Below, one piece after another: positions 16,709 through 25,899 of a DNA stretch of 64,000 bases (positions are counted from its first letter, which is position 1; each line of letters opens with the position of its first letter). The notes beneath the pieces were generated by a model. It was not told the DNA's origin, ran no database searches, and worked only from the letters and a program-made list of their open reading frames with translations. Source of the stretch: Dickeya chrysanthemi NCPPB 402 (lineage in GTDB: Bacteria; Pseudomonadota; Gammaproteobacteria; Enterobacterales; Enterobacteriaceae); assembly GCF_000406105.1 (NCBI RefSeq), contig NZ_CM001974.1, forward strand, positions 691,685 through 755,684, given 5' to 3'. A program made the position numbers and the translations under genes.

Positions 16709-17620
16709 TCAGGCGTAGAGCGCGTAGCCGTGCACGGCGATCAGCCGCGCGCCGTCCAGCGCATCGCCATCGGGCGGCGACAGCCGTTGTTGCCAGCGTT
16801 CGGCCAGCCAGGGGCGGATGTTCAGACCGATGCTGCCCATCAACGCCATCCGGGGCGGTGACTGCGTCGCCACCGCGGCCAGCAGCCCTTCAATTTCGTA
16901 CGCGGTCTGCTGTAACAGGCTGGTCGCCAGTGCATCGCCCTGACGGGCGCAGTCAAACACCGGCCGCGCAAAGCGGGCGTAGTCGCCCGGCCTGGCTTGA
17001 TCCAGCCAGACTGCGGCGTCCGCGTCGTTATCAAACGGTAATGCCTGTTGCTGACTTAATGCCGACGGCATGGCCCAACCTTGCCTGACGCCCCACAGGT
17101 ATTGCAGGGCGGCGAGCCCGAGGCGCGCCCCGCTGCCTTGATCGGAAATCGGAAATTCATGGCCGCCGTAGGCGGTGATGGTGCGTTGGTGCCAGGCCAG
17201 CCCGCAAGAACCGGTGCCGGCGATCACCACCCCGGCATCGTCACCCTGATTGACCGCCAGACAGGCGCCCAACGCATCGGTATTTAATACCTGTACGGCA
17301 TCAGACGACGGCAGGGCCAGAAATGCCTGATAAGCGCTGCGGTGTTCGGCGCCGGCCAGCGCCAGCCCGACATGCAGGCGCGTACGGTCCTGCTCATGCA
17401 ATCCGCTGTGCTTCAGGGCCTGCACCAGTGCGTCATCCACCGCCTGACGCACCGTTTCTACCCCCAGCAACAGATTGGCGCGCCCGCCCACGCCCTGACC
17501 GAGCGGCGTGCCGTCAGCCCGATAGATGCGCGCCCGACAGCCGGTGCCGCCGCCATCGACACCGGCGTAAAGCCTTTCATCGGTATAAGGCCTTTCTCCG
17601 GCATAAGGTGCGGCGGTCAT
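16709..17620 (-). CDS. BadF/BcrA-type N-acetylglucosamine (glucosamine) kinase
   Basis: 303 residues of the BadF/BadG/BcrA/BcrD ATPase family, as in bacterial GlcNAc and glucosamine kinases. The phosphate-1 motif GVDGGGTGCRARI is near 20-32, IAGTGSCG near 133-140 and YGGHEFPISDQGSGARLG after it. The N-terminus before the first strand is a short hexapeptide repeat (PYAGER, PYTDER, LYAGVD) encoded by an 18-bp tandem repeat. Its ATG overlaps the TGA of the half-kinase gene (ATGA). It probably phosphorylates an amino sugar released from the imported oligosaccharide. No terminator with a T-run follows. Confidence 0.85.
   Translation of the reverse strand: MTAAPYAGERPYTDERLYAGVDGGGTGCRARIYRADGTPLGQGVGGRANLLLGVETVRQAVDDALVQALKHSGLHEQDRTRLHVGLALAGAEHRSAYQAFLALPSSDAVQVLNTDALGACLAVNQGDDAGVVIAGTGSCGLAWHQRTITAYGGHEFPISDQGSGARLGLAALQYLWGVRQGWAMPSALSQQQALPFDNDADAAVWLDQARPGDYARFARPVFDCARQGDALATSLLQQTAYEIEGLLAAVATQSPPRMALMGSIGLNIRPWLAERWQQRLSPPDGDALDGARLIAVHGYALYA
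17564..17617. repeat. 18-bp degenerate tandem repeat at the kinase start
   Basis: Units at 17564-17581 and 17582-17599 match at most positions (GGNNTAARGCCTTTCNNC), with a third, more diverged unit reaching 17617. It encodes the hexapeptide repeats at the N-terminus of the kinase and ends at the overlap with the half-kinase stop. Confidence 0.75.
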
Positions 17621-18165
17621 GGGCGTGCCTCCAGGGTAAAATAAGGCAGACAGGCCGCCGCCAGCGCGCCGCTAAAGCAGACCAGCTCCGGCGGTTGAAC
17701 CTCCGGCAGGCGCAACAGCGCCGCCAGCTCGCGGGCGCAGCGTTGCAGTAACGGTACTGCCAGCGGGTCATCCGGCTGCGCGAGAATATCGTTTGCCCGT
17801 GCGGCGTAATCGTCGCCTTTGGCCTGTTTTGACCACTCGACGACCTGTTCGATATGGTTATTGAAACGGGTAAACAAGGTGCCGGCCAGCGGCGTCATCG
17901 GCGTCATGCCCTCTACCGCCTGCAACATCGCCTGTACGCCCCATAACCCCAGACGTGCCTGGCTGGCCGGGTCGCCTACCGGAAACAGGCTGCCGCCGTA
18001 GTGTTGCAGCCGTCCCTGCCGCCAGCACAGCAACCGGGTGAAGGTGCCGGTGACAACCAGAAAACGGTCTTCATTCGGCCACCGTTGCAGGCAGAGGGTG
18101 CTTTCCCTCTGCCAGTCAAACGGGACATCGCCATCAATCGGCAACTGAATCAACGGGTGTTTCAT
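17617..18165 (-). CDS. Half-length BadF-type kinase paralogue lacking the phosphate-1 motif
   Basis: 182 residues. Its middle (TGTFTRLLCW, then YGGSLFPVGDPASQARLGLWG) aligns with AGTGSCGLAW and YGGHEFPISDQGSGARLGLAA of the adjacent kinase. Its end (PLLQRCARELAALL, then FSGALAAACLPYF) aligns with SLLQQTAYEIEGLL and MGSIGLNIRPWL. The N-terminal DGGGTG phosphate loop is absent and the start (MKHPLIQLPIDGDVP) is unrelated, so it is unlikely to be an active kinase alone. GGAGAAGT precedes the ATG. It could be a regulatory or heterodimer partner of the full kinase, or a decayed copy; the intact frame and ATGA coupling favour a function. Confidence 0.75.
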   Translation of the reverse strand: MKHPLIQLPIDGDVPFDWQRESTLCLQRWPNEDRFLVVTGTFTRLLCWRQGRLQHYGGSLFPVGDPASQARLGLWGVQAMLQAVEGMTPMTPLAGTLFTRFNNHIEQVVEWSKQAKGDDYAARANDILAQPDDPLAVPLLQRCARELAALLRLPEVQPPELVCFSGALAAACLPYFTLEARP

Positions 18166-18170
18166 ACTTC

Positions 18171-18192
18171 TCCGTTACTGGTCCGTTACTGG
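18171..18192. repeat. 11-bp tandem duplication across the binding-protein stop codon
   Basis: TCCGTTACTGG is present twice, at 18171-18181 and 18182-18192. The second copy contains the stop codon of the substrate-binding protein gene; the first lies in the 5' leader of the half-kinase. Confidence 0.9.
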
Positions 18193-19496
18193 GCTTTCTG
18201 CTGCTGCCGGTTGGCGGCGATGGTCTGGTTCAGGCGTTTCACGTCGTTTTCCGTCAGGCGCAGATACTCGTCGTAGGACACCTGATTGTTCAGATATTGG
18301 GTGAAACGGGTCAGGATAATCGGGTACAGCTCGTTGCCGCCCAGACTTTCCATTTTTTCCCAGTCGAATACGTAAGCCGGGATGTTGGCGATCTCGGCAC
18401 GGGCGGTGTTCAACCCGTCGATCACGTGTTGATCCTTGGTCTGATAGTGCAGATCGGGAATATCGGCGCCGACAATAATGTTGAAGTGCTCGCCGATTTC
18501 ACGCTGGATGGCGTCGCTGCCCAGCCATTCCATAAACTCCGCTACTTCTTTCGGGTGTTTGCTGGTCTTAAACGGCATGATAAAGGTGGCGCCGCCCATC
18601 GAAATACATTTTTCCTTGCAGGGAGCCGGCAGCATTTTCCAGTCGAAACCGTTGCCGATTTGCTTGCTGAACTGGTTCAACTGCCAGTTGCCGGAGAAGT
18701 AGGTGACGATGTTGCCGTTCACGAAGTCATCCGCCATGCTCTTGTACTGGCCGCCGCCGGCGGCGCCCCACATTTCACGCGGGAAAATGCCCTCGTCCGA
18801 CCAACGTTTCAAATCCTTGATCCACGCCTGCGCGGCGGCATCCGGGAAGTTGATCAGACCGTCTTTTTCGTAGCGCGTGCCGTAAGAATAAGCCGGACCG
18901 GAGAAACGAAAGCCGCTACGATCGATGGTAAAGGGAATGGCGACGCCGGTTTTGGCCGCCACCTGTTTTGACGCCTGCATCAATTGTTCCAGGGTGTAAC
19001 CCGGTTGCGGCAGCGGCACGCCGGCCTGCTGGAACAGCGTGACGTTAACGAACGGCAGGTCGGCCGTCCAGGAAGCGACGAAGCCGGGCAGCGCGTTATC
19101 CTTGTGTACCCCTTTGATGCGCATGATTTTTTCAATGCCGGCACCGTAGCGTTTTTCAAAACCGGCCGGGTCGGCCAGATACGGGCGCAGGTCAAGCGTG
19201 TAGGAGAGCAGGCCCATCTGGGTGGTTTTGGCGATATCCGGCCCGAGACCGGCGGCCAGTTGCATCGGCAATTGTGTTTGCAGTGCGTTATAGCCGGTGC
19301 TGACGAAATTCACGTCGATGTGATCGTTGTTTTGTGAAAACGTCTTCACCTTCTGTTCCATGAAATGGACCAGTTCCGGGTCATCGTCGCTATATAAAAA
19401 CGTAATCTGTGTTTTTTCGGCGATGGCATTGCTGCTGGCAACGGCGCCCAGCGTCATGAAGGAAAACAACAGTGCGTGCTGATAGCGATTCATCAT
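18186..19496 (-). CDS. Carbohydrate ABC transporter substrate-binding protein
   Basis: 436 residues with a signal peptide (about 1-26, ending ASSNAIA) and the family 1 extracellular solute-binding fold, the usual partner of CUT1 sugar importers. Start is ATG 19496 or the next codon; GGGAGAG precedes them. It should bind an oligosaccharide in the periplasm for the permeases encoded by the divergent operon, which has no binding protein of its own. It is followed by the half-kinase and kinase genes. Its leader carries an ERIC element between the operator region and the start codon. Confidence 0.9.
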   Translation of the reverse strand: MMNRYQHALLFSFMTLGAVASSNAIAEKTQITFLYSDDDPELVHFMEQKVKTFSQNNDHIDVNFVSTGYNALQTQLPMQLAAGLGPDIAKTTQMGLLSYTLDLRPYLADPAGFEKRYGAGIEKIMRIKGVHKDNALPGFVASWTADLPFVNVTLFQQAGVPLPQPGYTLEQLMQASKQVAAKTGVAIPFTIDRSGFRFSGPAYSYGTRYEKDGLINFPDAAAQAWIKDLKRWSDEGIFPREMWGAAGGGQYKSMADDFVNGNIVTYFSGNWQLNQFSKQIGNGFDWKMLPAPCKEKCISMGGATFIMPFKTSKHPKEVAEFMEWLGSDAIQREIGEHFNIIVGADIPDLHYQTKDQHVIDGLNTARAEIANIPAYVFDWEKMESLGGNELYPIILTRFTQYLNNQVSYDEYLRLTENDVKRLNQTIAANRQQQKAQ

Positions 19497-19600
19497 TCTC
19501 TCCCACCCATTATAAATAGCTGACCCGGCATGGGTCAGGTTGCAGGCGCGTTGGCATTATTGACTGATGACCCCGGATATATCCGACAGTCCCTGATGTA

Positions 19601-19724
19601 TATACCCGTCATACTTCAAGTTGCAGGTGTGTTGGCTGCGTTCGTTCACCCGAATCACTTACCTGAGTAAGCTCATCGGGATTCTCTCTCTTGCCGCCTT
19701 CCTGCAACTCGAATTATTTTGGGT
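19601..19724. repeat. ERIC element, copy 1
   Basis: A 124-bp imperfect palindrome with ends TATACCCGTCATACTTCAAG and CGAATTATTTTGGGT, the ERIC/IRU hallmark. It is nearly identical to the copy at 57251 and differs from the one at 58903 in the centre. It sits in the 5' leader of the binding-protein gene. Confidence 0.95.
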
Positions 19725-19728
19725 GTTA

Positions 19729-19742
19729 ATGCAAATTTGCAT
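19729..19742. promoter_or_regulatory. 14-bp palindromic operator, copy 1
   Basis: ATGCAAATTTGCAT is a perfect palindrome, with an identical second copy 194 bp away. It lies between the divergent arms of the oligosaccharide locus and directly abuts the ERIC element. The LacI-family regulator at the end of the locus is the likely ligand. Confidence 0.8.
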
Positions 19743-19840
19743 GAATGGCCCATTTGGCGACTCATCATGAACAAAAATAGCGTCCTTTTTTGTGAAGCAT
19801 ATTAAATATATTTCGACTAATCGCTGAGTCAATGTCTTTT

Positions 19841-19856
19841 TGTGATAAGAATCGCA
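19841..19856. promoter_or_regulatory. Candidate CRP site
   Basis: TGTGATAAGAATCGCA matches the CRP consensus TGTGA-N6-TCACA with one mismatch. It lies midway between the two palindromic operators, as expected for a glucose-repressed sugar locus. Confidence 0.55.
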
Positions 19857-19922
19857 TATTGTTCACGCGATAATTTACTCTATAATGCAAAAATACGATG
19901 TTAACATGCAAATTACCAAATT

Positions 19923-19936
19923 ATGCAAATTTGCAT
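19923..19936. promoter_or_regulatory. 14-bp palindromic operator, copy 2
   Basis: A second perfect ATGCAAATTTGCAT, with a further half-site ATGCAAATT at 19906-19914. Two sites about 18.5 helical turns apart would suit looping by a tetrameric or paired repressor. An 82-codon open frame starting inside it is not considered a gene. Confidence 0.8.
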
Positions 19937-20130
19937 TAATTGCGTGCTCATATTGAGTCTGGTATTGAAAAAGACGTTGCGCCAAATAGTTGCGCCAAAT
20001 AAAGGCGCAGTGCGCACAATAACAGTGCAAATAAAGTTCATCAGGTATTTCTTAGCCATTGGTATTTTTTATTGGGTAATAAATTTTTGGATATTTCATT
20101 TATTCATTCGCTCGGTAACAAGGATTCACC

Positions 20131-22611
20131 ATGAATATCGGTTGGATGTTAAAGAAAAACAGCGTGGTTAACCGGTTTATGATTACCGACCTGGAGGAAA
20201 AATATTATCCTGCAGAAGCGGATACCTTGCCGGATAATGTCAACTATCGCTTTATTAATGGCTTTGTCGATGTCGGCGTCTTGCCTTGTCGGGTCCGTTT
20301 TTTGCGGGAAACGGCGCTGCGTGAGGTCAACCTGCCGGAGCAACTGCGTTTTCGCACGCTGTGGAGCGGCGGCGATGGCAGCCAGTCGGTCAATTTCAGC
20401 GATTTCTGGCCGTGCCCCACCCATGTACAACGCTTCGCCCGGTGTTATCTGTACAGCGATAGCCTGCAAACAGCGCCCTTCCAGCTCTCCACCTGCGGCG
20501 GCGTGACCCTCTGGCTGAATGGCCGACGGATTTGCCGTTTTACCCCGTTCAGCCGCAACACCGAGCAGCAATGCGAGCTGACGCTGCCCTTACAACTGGG
20601 GCTGAACACGCTGGTGGTGCATGCCGAAGAGCTATGCGAGCGCGATACCGACTATTTATTCAGCCTGCGCTATCTCGGCGAAACGCCGCTGCGCTGGCAG
20701 GTGGCGCCGGATGCGTCCTGCAGCGAACGCATGTGGGCGCTGGACAACTGGATCAACAACCTGTCGCTGGTCGAGAACCTGACCGACAGCGACACCCTGA
20801 CCTTGCGTGCCGCCGCCCCCTTGCCGGAAGCGGTCGAGGTACATCATCAACTGGTGTGCAACGTTAACGAGTCGATGCCGCCCTGGCGGCAGGCGTTGTC
20901 GCTGGCGGCGGGCAATAGCGGCTGGCAGGTCACGCTGCCGACGGGGCTGGTCGGCTATTACGACCTGGTTTGCCGTGTGCTGTGTGACGGCATGACCCTG
21001 ACGCGCACGGTCAGTTTCGGGCGTCTGCCGACGCAAACGTTGTCTGCACGCGCTATGCCGGCATTGGCGACGCTGGCCGCCCGGCGCGATTACCTGCTGC
21101 GCCACACCGCGTTGCACGGCTTTGAGCGCATCGGCCGGGCACTGGCGATGTTCGCCACCGGCGAAGGAACGGCGAACATGATGCCTATCCTCAATCAGGC
21201 GCTGCATAAAATCAGCCGCCGGGAAGACTGCGCCGACTTTCAACTGGTGCCGCTGATCTGGCTGTGGCAACGCTATCAGGGCCAGCGGCTGGCCGCCCAT
21301 GACTGGCGGCGCGTACGCAGCGCAATCCTGGGTTTTCGTTACTGGATCGACGAACCGGGCAACGACACCATGTGGTTCTGGAGCGAAAACCACTGCCTGT
21401 GCTTCCACGTCGCGCAGTATCTGGCCGGGCAAAACTTTCCCGATGCGGTGTTCGTGTGCAGCGGCCGTAAAGGACGCGAACAGCAGGCCATCGCCCGTCA
21501 ACGGCTGGACAGATGGTTCGACGCCATTCTGGAACACGGGCTGGTGGAGTGGAATTCCGCGGCGTACTACCCCATCGATTTAATCGGGCTGGTGGCGTTA
21601 GCCGAGCTGGCCTGCGACGACAGCCTGCGCGAACGCGCCCGCACGGTGATCGACCGCATTATGCTGATGACCGCCTGGGTACATCAAAACGGTGTGGCGG
21701 TCGGCACGATGGGGCGCGCGTACGACAAGGAGCTGCGCTCCGGCATGTTGACCGAGTTGTCCGGGCTGTGCGCGCTTGTCTGGGGCGAAGGCTGGCTGAT
21801 TCCGCATTGCGCGGCTTTGCCGTTGCTGTGCCTGAGTCAGTACCAGCCGCCGGAGGAAACCTACGCTATTGCTGATTGGCAATTGCCGCAGGGGGCGCAG
21901 GCGCGTTGGGTGCAGGGGTTGAACCGCAGCGCCCGCGTCATCGCCTGGAAACAGCCGGACGTGGCGTTTTCTTCGGTATTCGACCACCACCCCGGCCAGC
22001 CGGGGCATCAGCAGCATGTGCTGGATATCCGTCTCGGCCGTCATTATGCCGCGCGGCTGTGGGTGAACCATCCCGGCGAGGATCGCCCGGACGGCGTGCA
22101 TCGCCCGTCTTACTGGGCGGGTAACGGCCGCCTGCCGCATGTGATGCAGCACCGCAATCGCGGCTGGATTGTCTTCGACTTGCAGCAGGATCTGCGTCGC
22201 TGGACTCACCTTTACCTGCCGCGTACCGCGCTGGACGAGGTCGTCGTGGAGCCGAACTGGTGCTTTGTGCGCGGCGGCAACGGTTACGCGGCGCTGCACA
22301 ATCCGGCCGGGCTGCAACCTTACACGCCGGACGGCGGGCAGCCGGACAGCGAATTGCGTGCCGAAGGCGAGCGCAACGTCTGGTATATCGCGGTGGATAG
22401 CGGGCAGGGCGCGGCGGATTTTCCGGCGTTTATCGCGCGCTTTCGCCGCCGTCAGGCACAGTGGACGGACGACGGCGCCGTACAGTTCGACGACCCGGAT
22501 TACGGCCTGATGCGCTGGCATCCGGCGAGCGGTTTTGCCGTCAATCATCATCCTTTTGTTTTTCCCGACACGGTGTCGGTGATTCCCGAGCGTACCGAGG
22601 AGGATCGGTAA
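20131..22611 (+). CDS. 826-residue putative (alpha/alpha)-toroid polysaccharide lyase or hydrolase, unclassified
   Basis: No signal peptide, so cytoplasmic. Residues about 1-300 look beta-rich; VTLWLNGRRICRF and LNTLVVHAEEL resemble carbohydrate-binding beta sandwiches. About 320-580 are helical, with WSENH (417-421) and EWNSAAYYPID (473-483), an Asn/His/Tyr set reminiscent of heparinase II/III-type and related lyases. The last 240 residues are beta-rich (YAARLWVNHPGEDRPDG, RGWIVFDL). I cannot assign a CAZy family. The next gene encodes a GH105/GH88-type enzyme that removes the unsaturated uronate lyases create, and ABC importer genes follow, so a lyase acting on imported oligosaccharides is the best guess. 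AAGGA precedes the ATG. Confidence 0.6.
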   Translation: MNIGWMLKKNSVVNRFMITDLEEKYYPAEADTLPDNVNYRFINGFVDVGVLPCRVRFLRETALREVNLPEQLRFRTLWSGGDGSQSVNFSDFWPCPTHVQRFARCYLYSDSLQTAPFQLSTCGGVTLWLNGRRICRFTPFSRNTEQQCELTLPLQLGLNTLVVHAEELCERDTDYLFSLRYLGETPLRWQVAPDASCSERMWALDNWINNLSLVENLTDSDTLTLRAAAPLPEAVEVHHQLVCNVNESMPPWRQALSLAAGNSGWQVTLPTGLVGYYDLVCRVLCDGMTLTRTVSFGRLPTQTLSARAMPALATLAARRDYLLRHTALHGFERIGRALAMFATGEGTANMMPILNQALHKISRREDCADFQLVPLIWLWQRYQGQRLAAHDWRRVRSAILGFRYWIDEPGNDTMWFWSENHCLCFHVAQYLAGQNFPDAVFVCSGRKGREQQAIARQRLDRWFDAILEHGLVEWNSAAYYPIDLIGLVALAELACDDSLRERARTVIDRIMLMTAWVHQNGVAVGTMGRAYDKELRSGMLTELSGLCALVWGEGWLIPHCAALPLLCLSQYQPPEETYAIADWQLPQGAQARWVQGLNRSARVIAWKQPDVAFSSVFDHHPGQPGHQQHVLDIRLGRHYAARLWVNHPGEDRPDGVHRPSYWAGNGRLPHVMQHRNRGWIVFDLQQDLRRWTHLYLPRTALDEVVVEPNWCFVRGGNGYAALHNPAGLQPYTPDGGQPDSELRAEGERNVWYIAVDSGQGAADFPAFIARFRRRQAQWTDDGAVQFDDPDYGLMRWHPASGFAVNHHPFVFPDTVSVIPERTEEDR

Positions 22612-22612
22612 C

Positions 22613-23722
22613 ATGACAACACAAGCTATGAGCGCAGCCGCCGGCAGCCGGCAGATTGATGCGCTGCTGGACAAGGTGGCGCTGGCGTTCTGCCGCCTGA
22701 AGGCCATCAACAGCGTGAGCGTGACCGACGGTGCACAGACCCGCGACGCGCTGACTATCCAGTTTGAAGAGTGGGACTGGGAAGTCGGCGTCGGGTTGTA
22801 CGGCTTCTGGAAACTGGCGCAACAGCGGCAGGACCACGCCATGCTGGCGGCGCTGGAGCAGTGGTACGAACAAAAATTGCAGGCCGGGCTGCCGCCGCGC
22901 CAAATCAACTCCACCGCACCGATGCTGGTGCTGGCGTTGCTGTGTCGCGATAACCCGCGTCCACACTGGCTGGCGGCGGTGGAAGAGTGGGCCGACTGGC
23001 TGCTGCATTCGCTGCCGAAAACCGAGGACGGCGGTTTCCAGCACACGGTGAAAGAGCGCCCCAATACCGGGCAACTGTGGGACGACACGTTATTTATGGC
23101 CGGGCTGTTCCTGGTGGTCAGCGCCGGGGTGCTCAAACGCCGCGAACTGCTGGAAGAGGCGGAGTACCAGTTGCTGACCCATGCCCGCTACCTGGCGGAT
23201 GCCACCACCGGGCTGTGGTATCACGGCTGGACGTTCCTGGGCCGCCATCATTACGCCGGTGCCTTCTGGGGGCGCGGTAATGCCTGGGTCACGCTGGTGC
23301 TGCCGGAAATTTGCTCTCTGGCGGATTCGCCGCTCTCGGTGCCGGTACGCCGCACATTGGAGGCGATTCTCACCCAGCAGACGCGCGCGCTGGCGGTGTG
23401 TCAGCACCCGTCGGGGTTGTGGCACACGCTGCTTAACGATCCGGATTCACCGCTGGAAACGTCCGCCAGCGCCGGCTTCATCGCCGGTATTTTGACGGCG
23501 CGTCGGCTCGGTATGCTGGCGGATTTCCCGCAGGAGGTGCTGGATAAAGGGCTGGCGGCGGTAGTGGCGCAAATTGATGAACAGGGTGTGGTGCAGGGCG
23601 TGTCGGATGGGACGGCGATGGGGCACGACCTGCAGTTTTATCACGATATCCCCAATGTCGCCGTGCCGTACGGGCAGGCGCTGGTCATGCTGATGCTGCT
23701 GGCGCAGCGACATTCTGTTTGA
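22613..23722 (+). CDS. GH105/GH88-type unsaturated uronyl hydrolase
   Basis: 369 residues, the normal size for GH105 unsaturated rhamnogalacturonyl hydrolases and GH88 unsaturated glucuronyl hydrolases, both (alpha/alpha)6 barrels. [13 protein letters not shown] lies at 54-66, the probable catalytic aspartate in WDDTLFMAG (157-158), WGRGNAW at 219-225 and [12 protein letters not shown] at 282-293. The reaction is hydration of the C4-C5 double bond of a terminal unsaturated uronate, releasing a keto-uronate. There is no signal peptide. GAGGAGGA precedes the ATG, 1 bp after the upstream stop, so the two genes are co-translated. Pectic, rhamnogalacturonan or glycosaminoglycan-like fragments are all possible substrates. 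Confidence 0.85.
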   Translation: MTTQAMSAAAGSRQIDALLDKVALAFCRLKAINSVSVTDGAQTRDALTIQFEEWDWEVGVGLYGFWKLAQQRQDHAMLAALEQWYEQKLQAGLPPRQINSTAPMLVLALLCRDNPRPHWLAAVEEWADWLLHSLPKTEDGGFQHTVKERPNTGQLWDDTLFMAGLFLVVSAGVLKRRELLEEAEYQLLTHARYLADATTGLWYHGWTFLGRHHYAGAFWGRGNAWVTLVLPEICSLADSPLSVPVRRTLEAILTQQTRALAVCQHPSGLWHTLLNDPDSPLETSASAGFIAGILTARRLGMLADFPQEVLDKGLAAVVAQIDEQGVVQGVSDGTAMGHDLQFYHDIPNVAVPYGQALVMLMLLAQRHSV

Positions 23723-23754
23723 AAAACAGAACTGGGTTTGAAAACAGAAACAGG
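23717..23754. repeat. 19-bp tandem duplication across the GH105 stop codon
   Basis: GTTTGAAAAACAGAACTGG (23717-23735) is followed by the near-copy GTTTGAAAACAGAAACAGG (23736-23754). The GH105 stop codon TGA (23720-23722) is in the first unit. Confidence 0.9.
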
Positions 23755-23769
23755 TTGGAGGAAACGGTG

Positions 23770-24870
23770 ATGGCGAGTCTGGAACTGAAAAACGTCCATA
23801 AAAGCTATGGGTCGATACAGATTATCAAAGGCGTGGATTTGACCATCCGCGACGGGGAATTCATGGTGTTTGTCGGGCCGTCAGGCTGCGGCAAGTCCAC
23901 GCTATTACGGATGATCGCCGGCCTGGAGCCCATCACCGACGGCGAGCTGTGGATCGGCGATCGTAAAGTTAACGACCTCAGCCCGGCGGAGCGAAAAATC
24001 GCGATGGTGTTTCAGTCTTACGCGCTGTATCCGCATTTGTCGGTGCGTAAAAATCTGGCGTTCGGGCTGGAAAATCTGCATTTCCCGAAAGATGAAATCG
24101 AGCGGCGCATTGAGGAGGCCGCCCGCATGTTGGGGCTGGAACCCTATCTGGATCGCAAGCCTCGGGCGTTGTCCGGCGGTCAGCAGCAGCGCGTGGCGAT
24201 CGGCCGCGCCATCGTACGCGACCCGGACCTGTTCCTGTTCGACGAACCCTTATCCAACCTGGACGCCAAACTGCGGGTGCAAACCCGCGGTGAACTGACC
24301 CGCCTGCACCAAAAGTTACGCACCACCATGATTTACGTCACCCACGATCAGATTGAGGCGATGACGATGGCGCAACGTATCGTGGTACTCAACGGCGGCC
24401 GCATCGAACAGGTAGGGACGCCGCTAGAGCTGTTCAACCGGCCGAAAAACAAGTTCGTCGCCGGGTTCATCGGTTCGCCGCGCATGAACATGTTTCGCGC
24501 CACCATCAGCAGTGCCTCGGACGACGGGGTAGAGGTGCGTTGTCCGTCCGGCGACCTGCTGCGCCTGCCGTTTCGCGGCGAAGAGGGAAAAACGGTGGAG
24601 CTGGGTATTCGGCCGTCGCACTGCCAACTGGTGAAAGAGCATGACGAGGGCGTGTCGTTGTGCATCGACCGCTGCGAAATGATGGGGCATGAAACCTTTA
24701 TCTATGGCCGCTGTGCCGGCATCGAGGATGAGATGATCGTGCATTTGCCGGGGCACCACGAATTCCGTACCGGCGAGCTGGTGTTCGTTCGCTTCCCTGA
24801 GGGCTATTGCCACCTGTTTGACGCCGAAAGCGGTCAAACGTTGCCGCGCCTGACTGAACAACTCGCCTGA
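23770..24870 (+). CDS. CUT1 sugar ABC transporter ATP-binding protein (MalK/UgpC type)
   Basis: 366 residues from the ATG at 23770, after GGAGG; the open frame extends upstream through the tandem duplication but without family sequence. Walker [10 protein letters not shown] is near 37-45, the signature [14 protein letters not shown] near 134-147, Walker [17 protein letters not shown] follows, then [10 protein letters not shown]. The C-terminal 120 residues form the MalK-type regulatory OB domain, suggesting control by other proteins. It powers the two permeases encoded next and serves the divergent binding protein. Confidence 0.92.
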   Translation: MASLELKNVHKSYGSIQIIKGVDLTIRDGEFMVFVGPSGCGKSTLLRMIAGLEPITDGELWIGDRKVNDLSPAERKIAMVFQSYALYPHLSVRKNLAFGLENLHFPKDEIERRIEEAARMLGLEPYLDRKPRALSGGQQQRVAIGRAIVRDPDLFLFDEPLSNLDAKLRVQTRGELTRLHQKLRTTMIYVTHDQIEAMTMAQRIVVLNGGRIEQVGTPLELFNRPKNKFVAGFIGSPRMNMFRATISSASDDGVEVRCPSGDLLRLPFRGEEGKTVELGIRPSHCQLVKEHDEGVSLCIDRCEMMGHETFIYGRCAGIEDEMIVHLPGHHEFRTGELVFVRFPEGYCHLFDAESGQTLPRLTEQLA

Positions 24871-24885
24871 TTGCAGGAGACAACC

Positions 24886-25887
24886 ATGAACCGAAAATCG
24901 CTGATTCAGCCCGGTGCGTCATTGATCGATACGCTGGTGACGCCGGTGGAAAGATCGGTCAATCTGCTGCAAAAATTCGGCGGTCGCCGGGTAATGCCGT
25001 GGTTTTTCATCGCACCGAACATGTTGCTGTTCGCCGTGTTCGTATTCATTCCGATTCTACTGGCAGTGTGCTACGCCTTCACCGGCGGCACCAACATCCT
25101 GCTGTGGGACCGGCCGTACGTCGGGTTGCAGAACTTTGCCACCCTGCTGCGCTGCGAGCAGTATACGGTGCCGTCGACCTGCGAGCAGGATCTGTTCTGG
25201 ACCGGGATCTACAACACCGCCTCCTTCACCTTTTTCAATGTAGTCTTTACGCTCGGCGTCGCGCTGGTGACCGCGCTGATCCTCAACCGTAAGATCATCG
25301 CCCGCGGTTTTTTTCGCGCCATCTTCTTTTACCCGGTGCTGCTGTCGCCGGTGGTGGTCGGGCTGGTGTGGCAGTGGTTCCTCAATCGCAACGGGTTGCT
25401 GAATCTGGTGTTGTCGTCGCTGGGCGGTCAGCCGGTGACCTTTTTGCTGGAGCCGTCGCTGGCGCGTTTCTGGGTGGTGTTCGTGTCGGTATGGTTCCAC
25501 GTCGGCTTTTATACCCTGATCCTGCTGGCCGGGTTACAGGCCATTCCGCGCGATATCTATGAGGCGGCGGCGGTGGACGGCACCTCGCGCTGGCGCGGTT
25601 TCTATACGCTGACGCTGCCGCTGCTGGCGCCGAATATCCTGGTGGTGGTGATCCTGTTGACCATCCACAGCGTGCAGATTTTCGATGAAGCCTGGGTATT
25701 GACCAACGGCGGCGGGCCGGGCACCGCCAACAACTTTATTGTGCAGTACATCTATCAGACCGCGTTTTCGTCCAATGCGTCGCTGTACGGGCTGGCGTCT
25801 GCGGCCTCGGTGCTGATGGGGCTGGTGTTGATGATCCTGACGGCGTTGCAGTTTCTGCTCACCCGCCGTCTGGAAGGCAAAAAATAA
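24886..25887 (+). CDS. Sugar ABC transporter permease 1 (MalF-type)
   Basis: 333 residues from the ATG at 24886 (CAGGAGACAACC before it). Six core transmembrane helices begin near residue 37 (WFFIAPNMLLFAVFVFIPIL). The EAA loop EAAAVDGTSRWRGFYTLTLP contacts the ATPase. The periplasmic loop after the first helix contains a paired-cysteine segment (RCEQYTVPSTCEQD) of the kind found in larger CUT1 permeases. It partners the next gene in the inner membrane. Substrate unknown. Confidence 0.92.
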   Translation: MNRKSLIQPGASLIDTLVTPVERSVNLLQKFGGRRVMPWFFIAPNMLLFAVFVFIPILLAVCYAFTGGTNILLWDRPYVGLQNFATLLRCEQYTVPSTCEQDLFWTGIYNTASFTFFNVVFTLGVALVTALILNRKIIARGFFRAIFFYPVLLSPVVVGLVWQWFLNRNGLLNLVLSSLGGQPVTFLLEPSLARFWVVFVSVWFHVGFYTLILLAGLQAIPRDIYEAAAVDGTSRWRGFYTLTLPLLAPNILVVVILLTIHSVQIFDEAWVLTNGGGPGTANNFIVQYIYQTAFSSNASLYGLASAASVLMGLVLMILTALQFLLTRRLEGKK

Positions 25888-25899
25888 CCGGGAGTCGGC

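Noticed and set aside
16535..16861. 108-codon plus-strand open frame between the zinc operon and the kinase
   Set aside because: It overlaps the kinase gene antisense and shows no protein-like pattern.
19923..20171. 82-codon plus-strand open frame before the 826-residue gene
   Set aside because: It starts within the palindromic operator, has no ribosome binding site, and its composition is that of AT-rich leader DNA; the ATG at 20131 in another frame has a good site.
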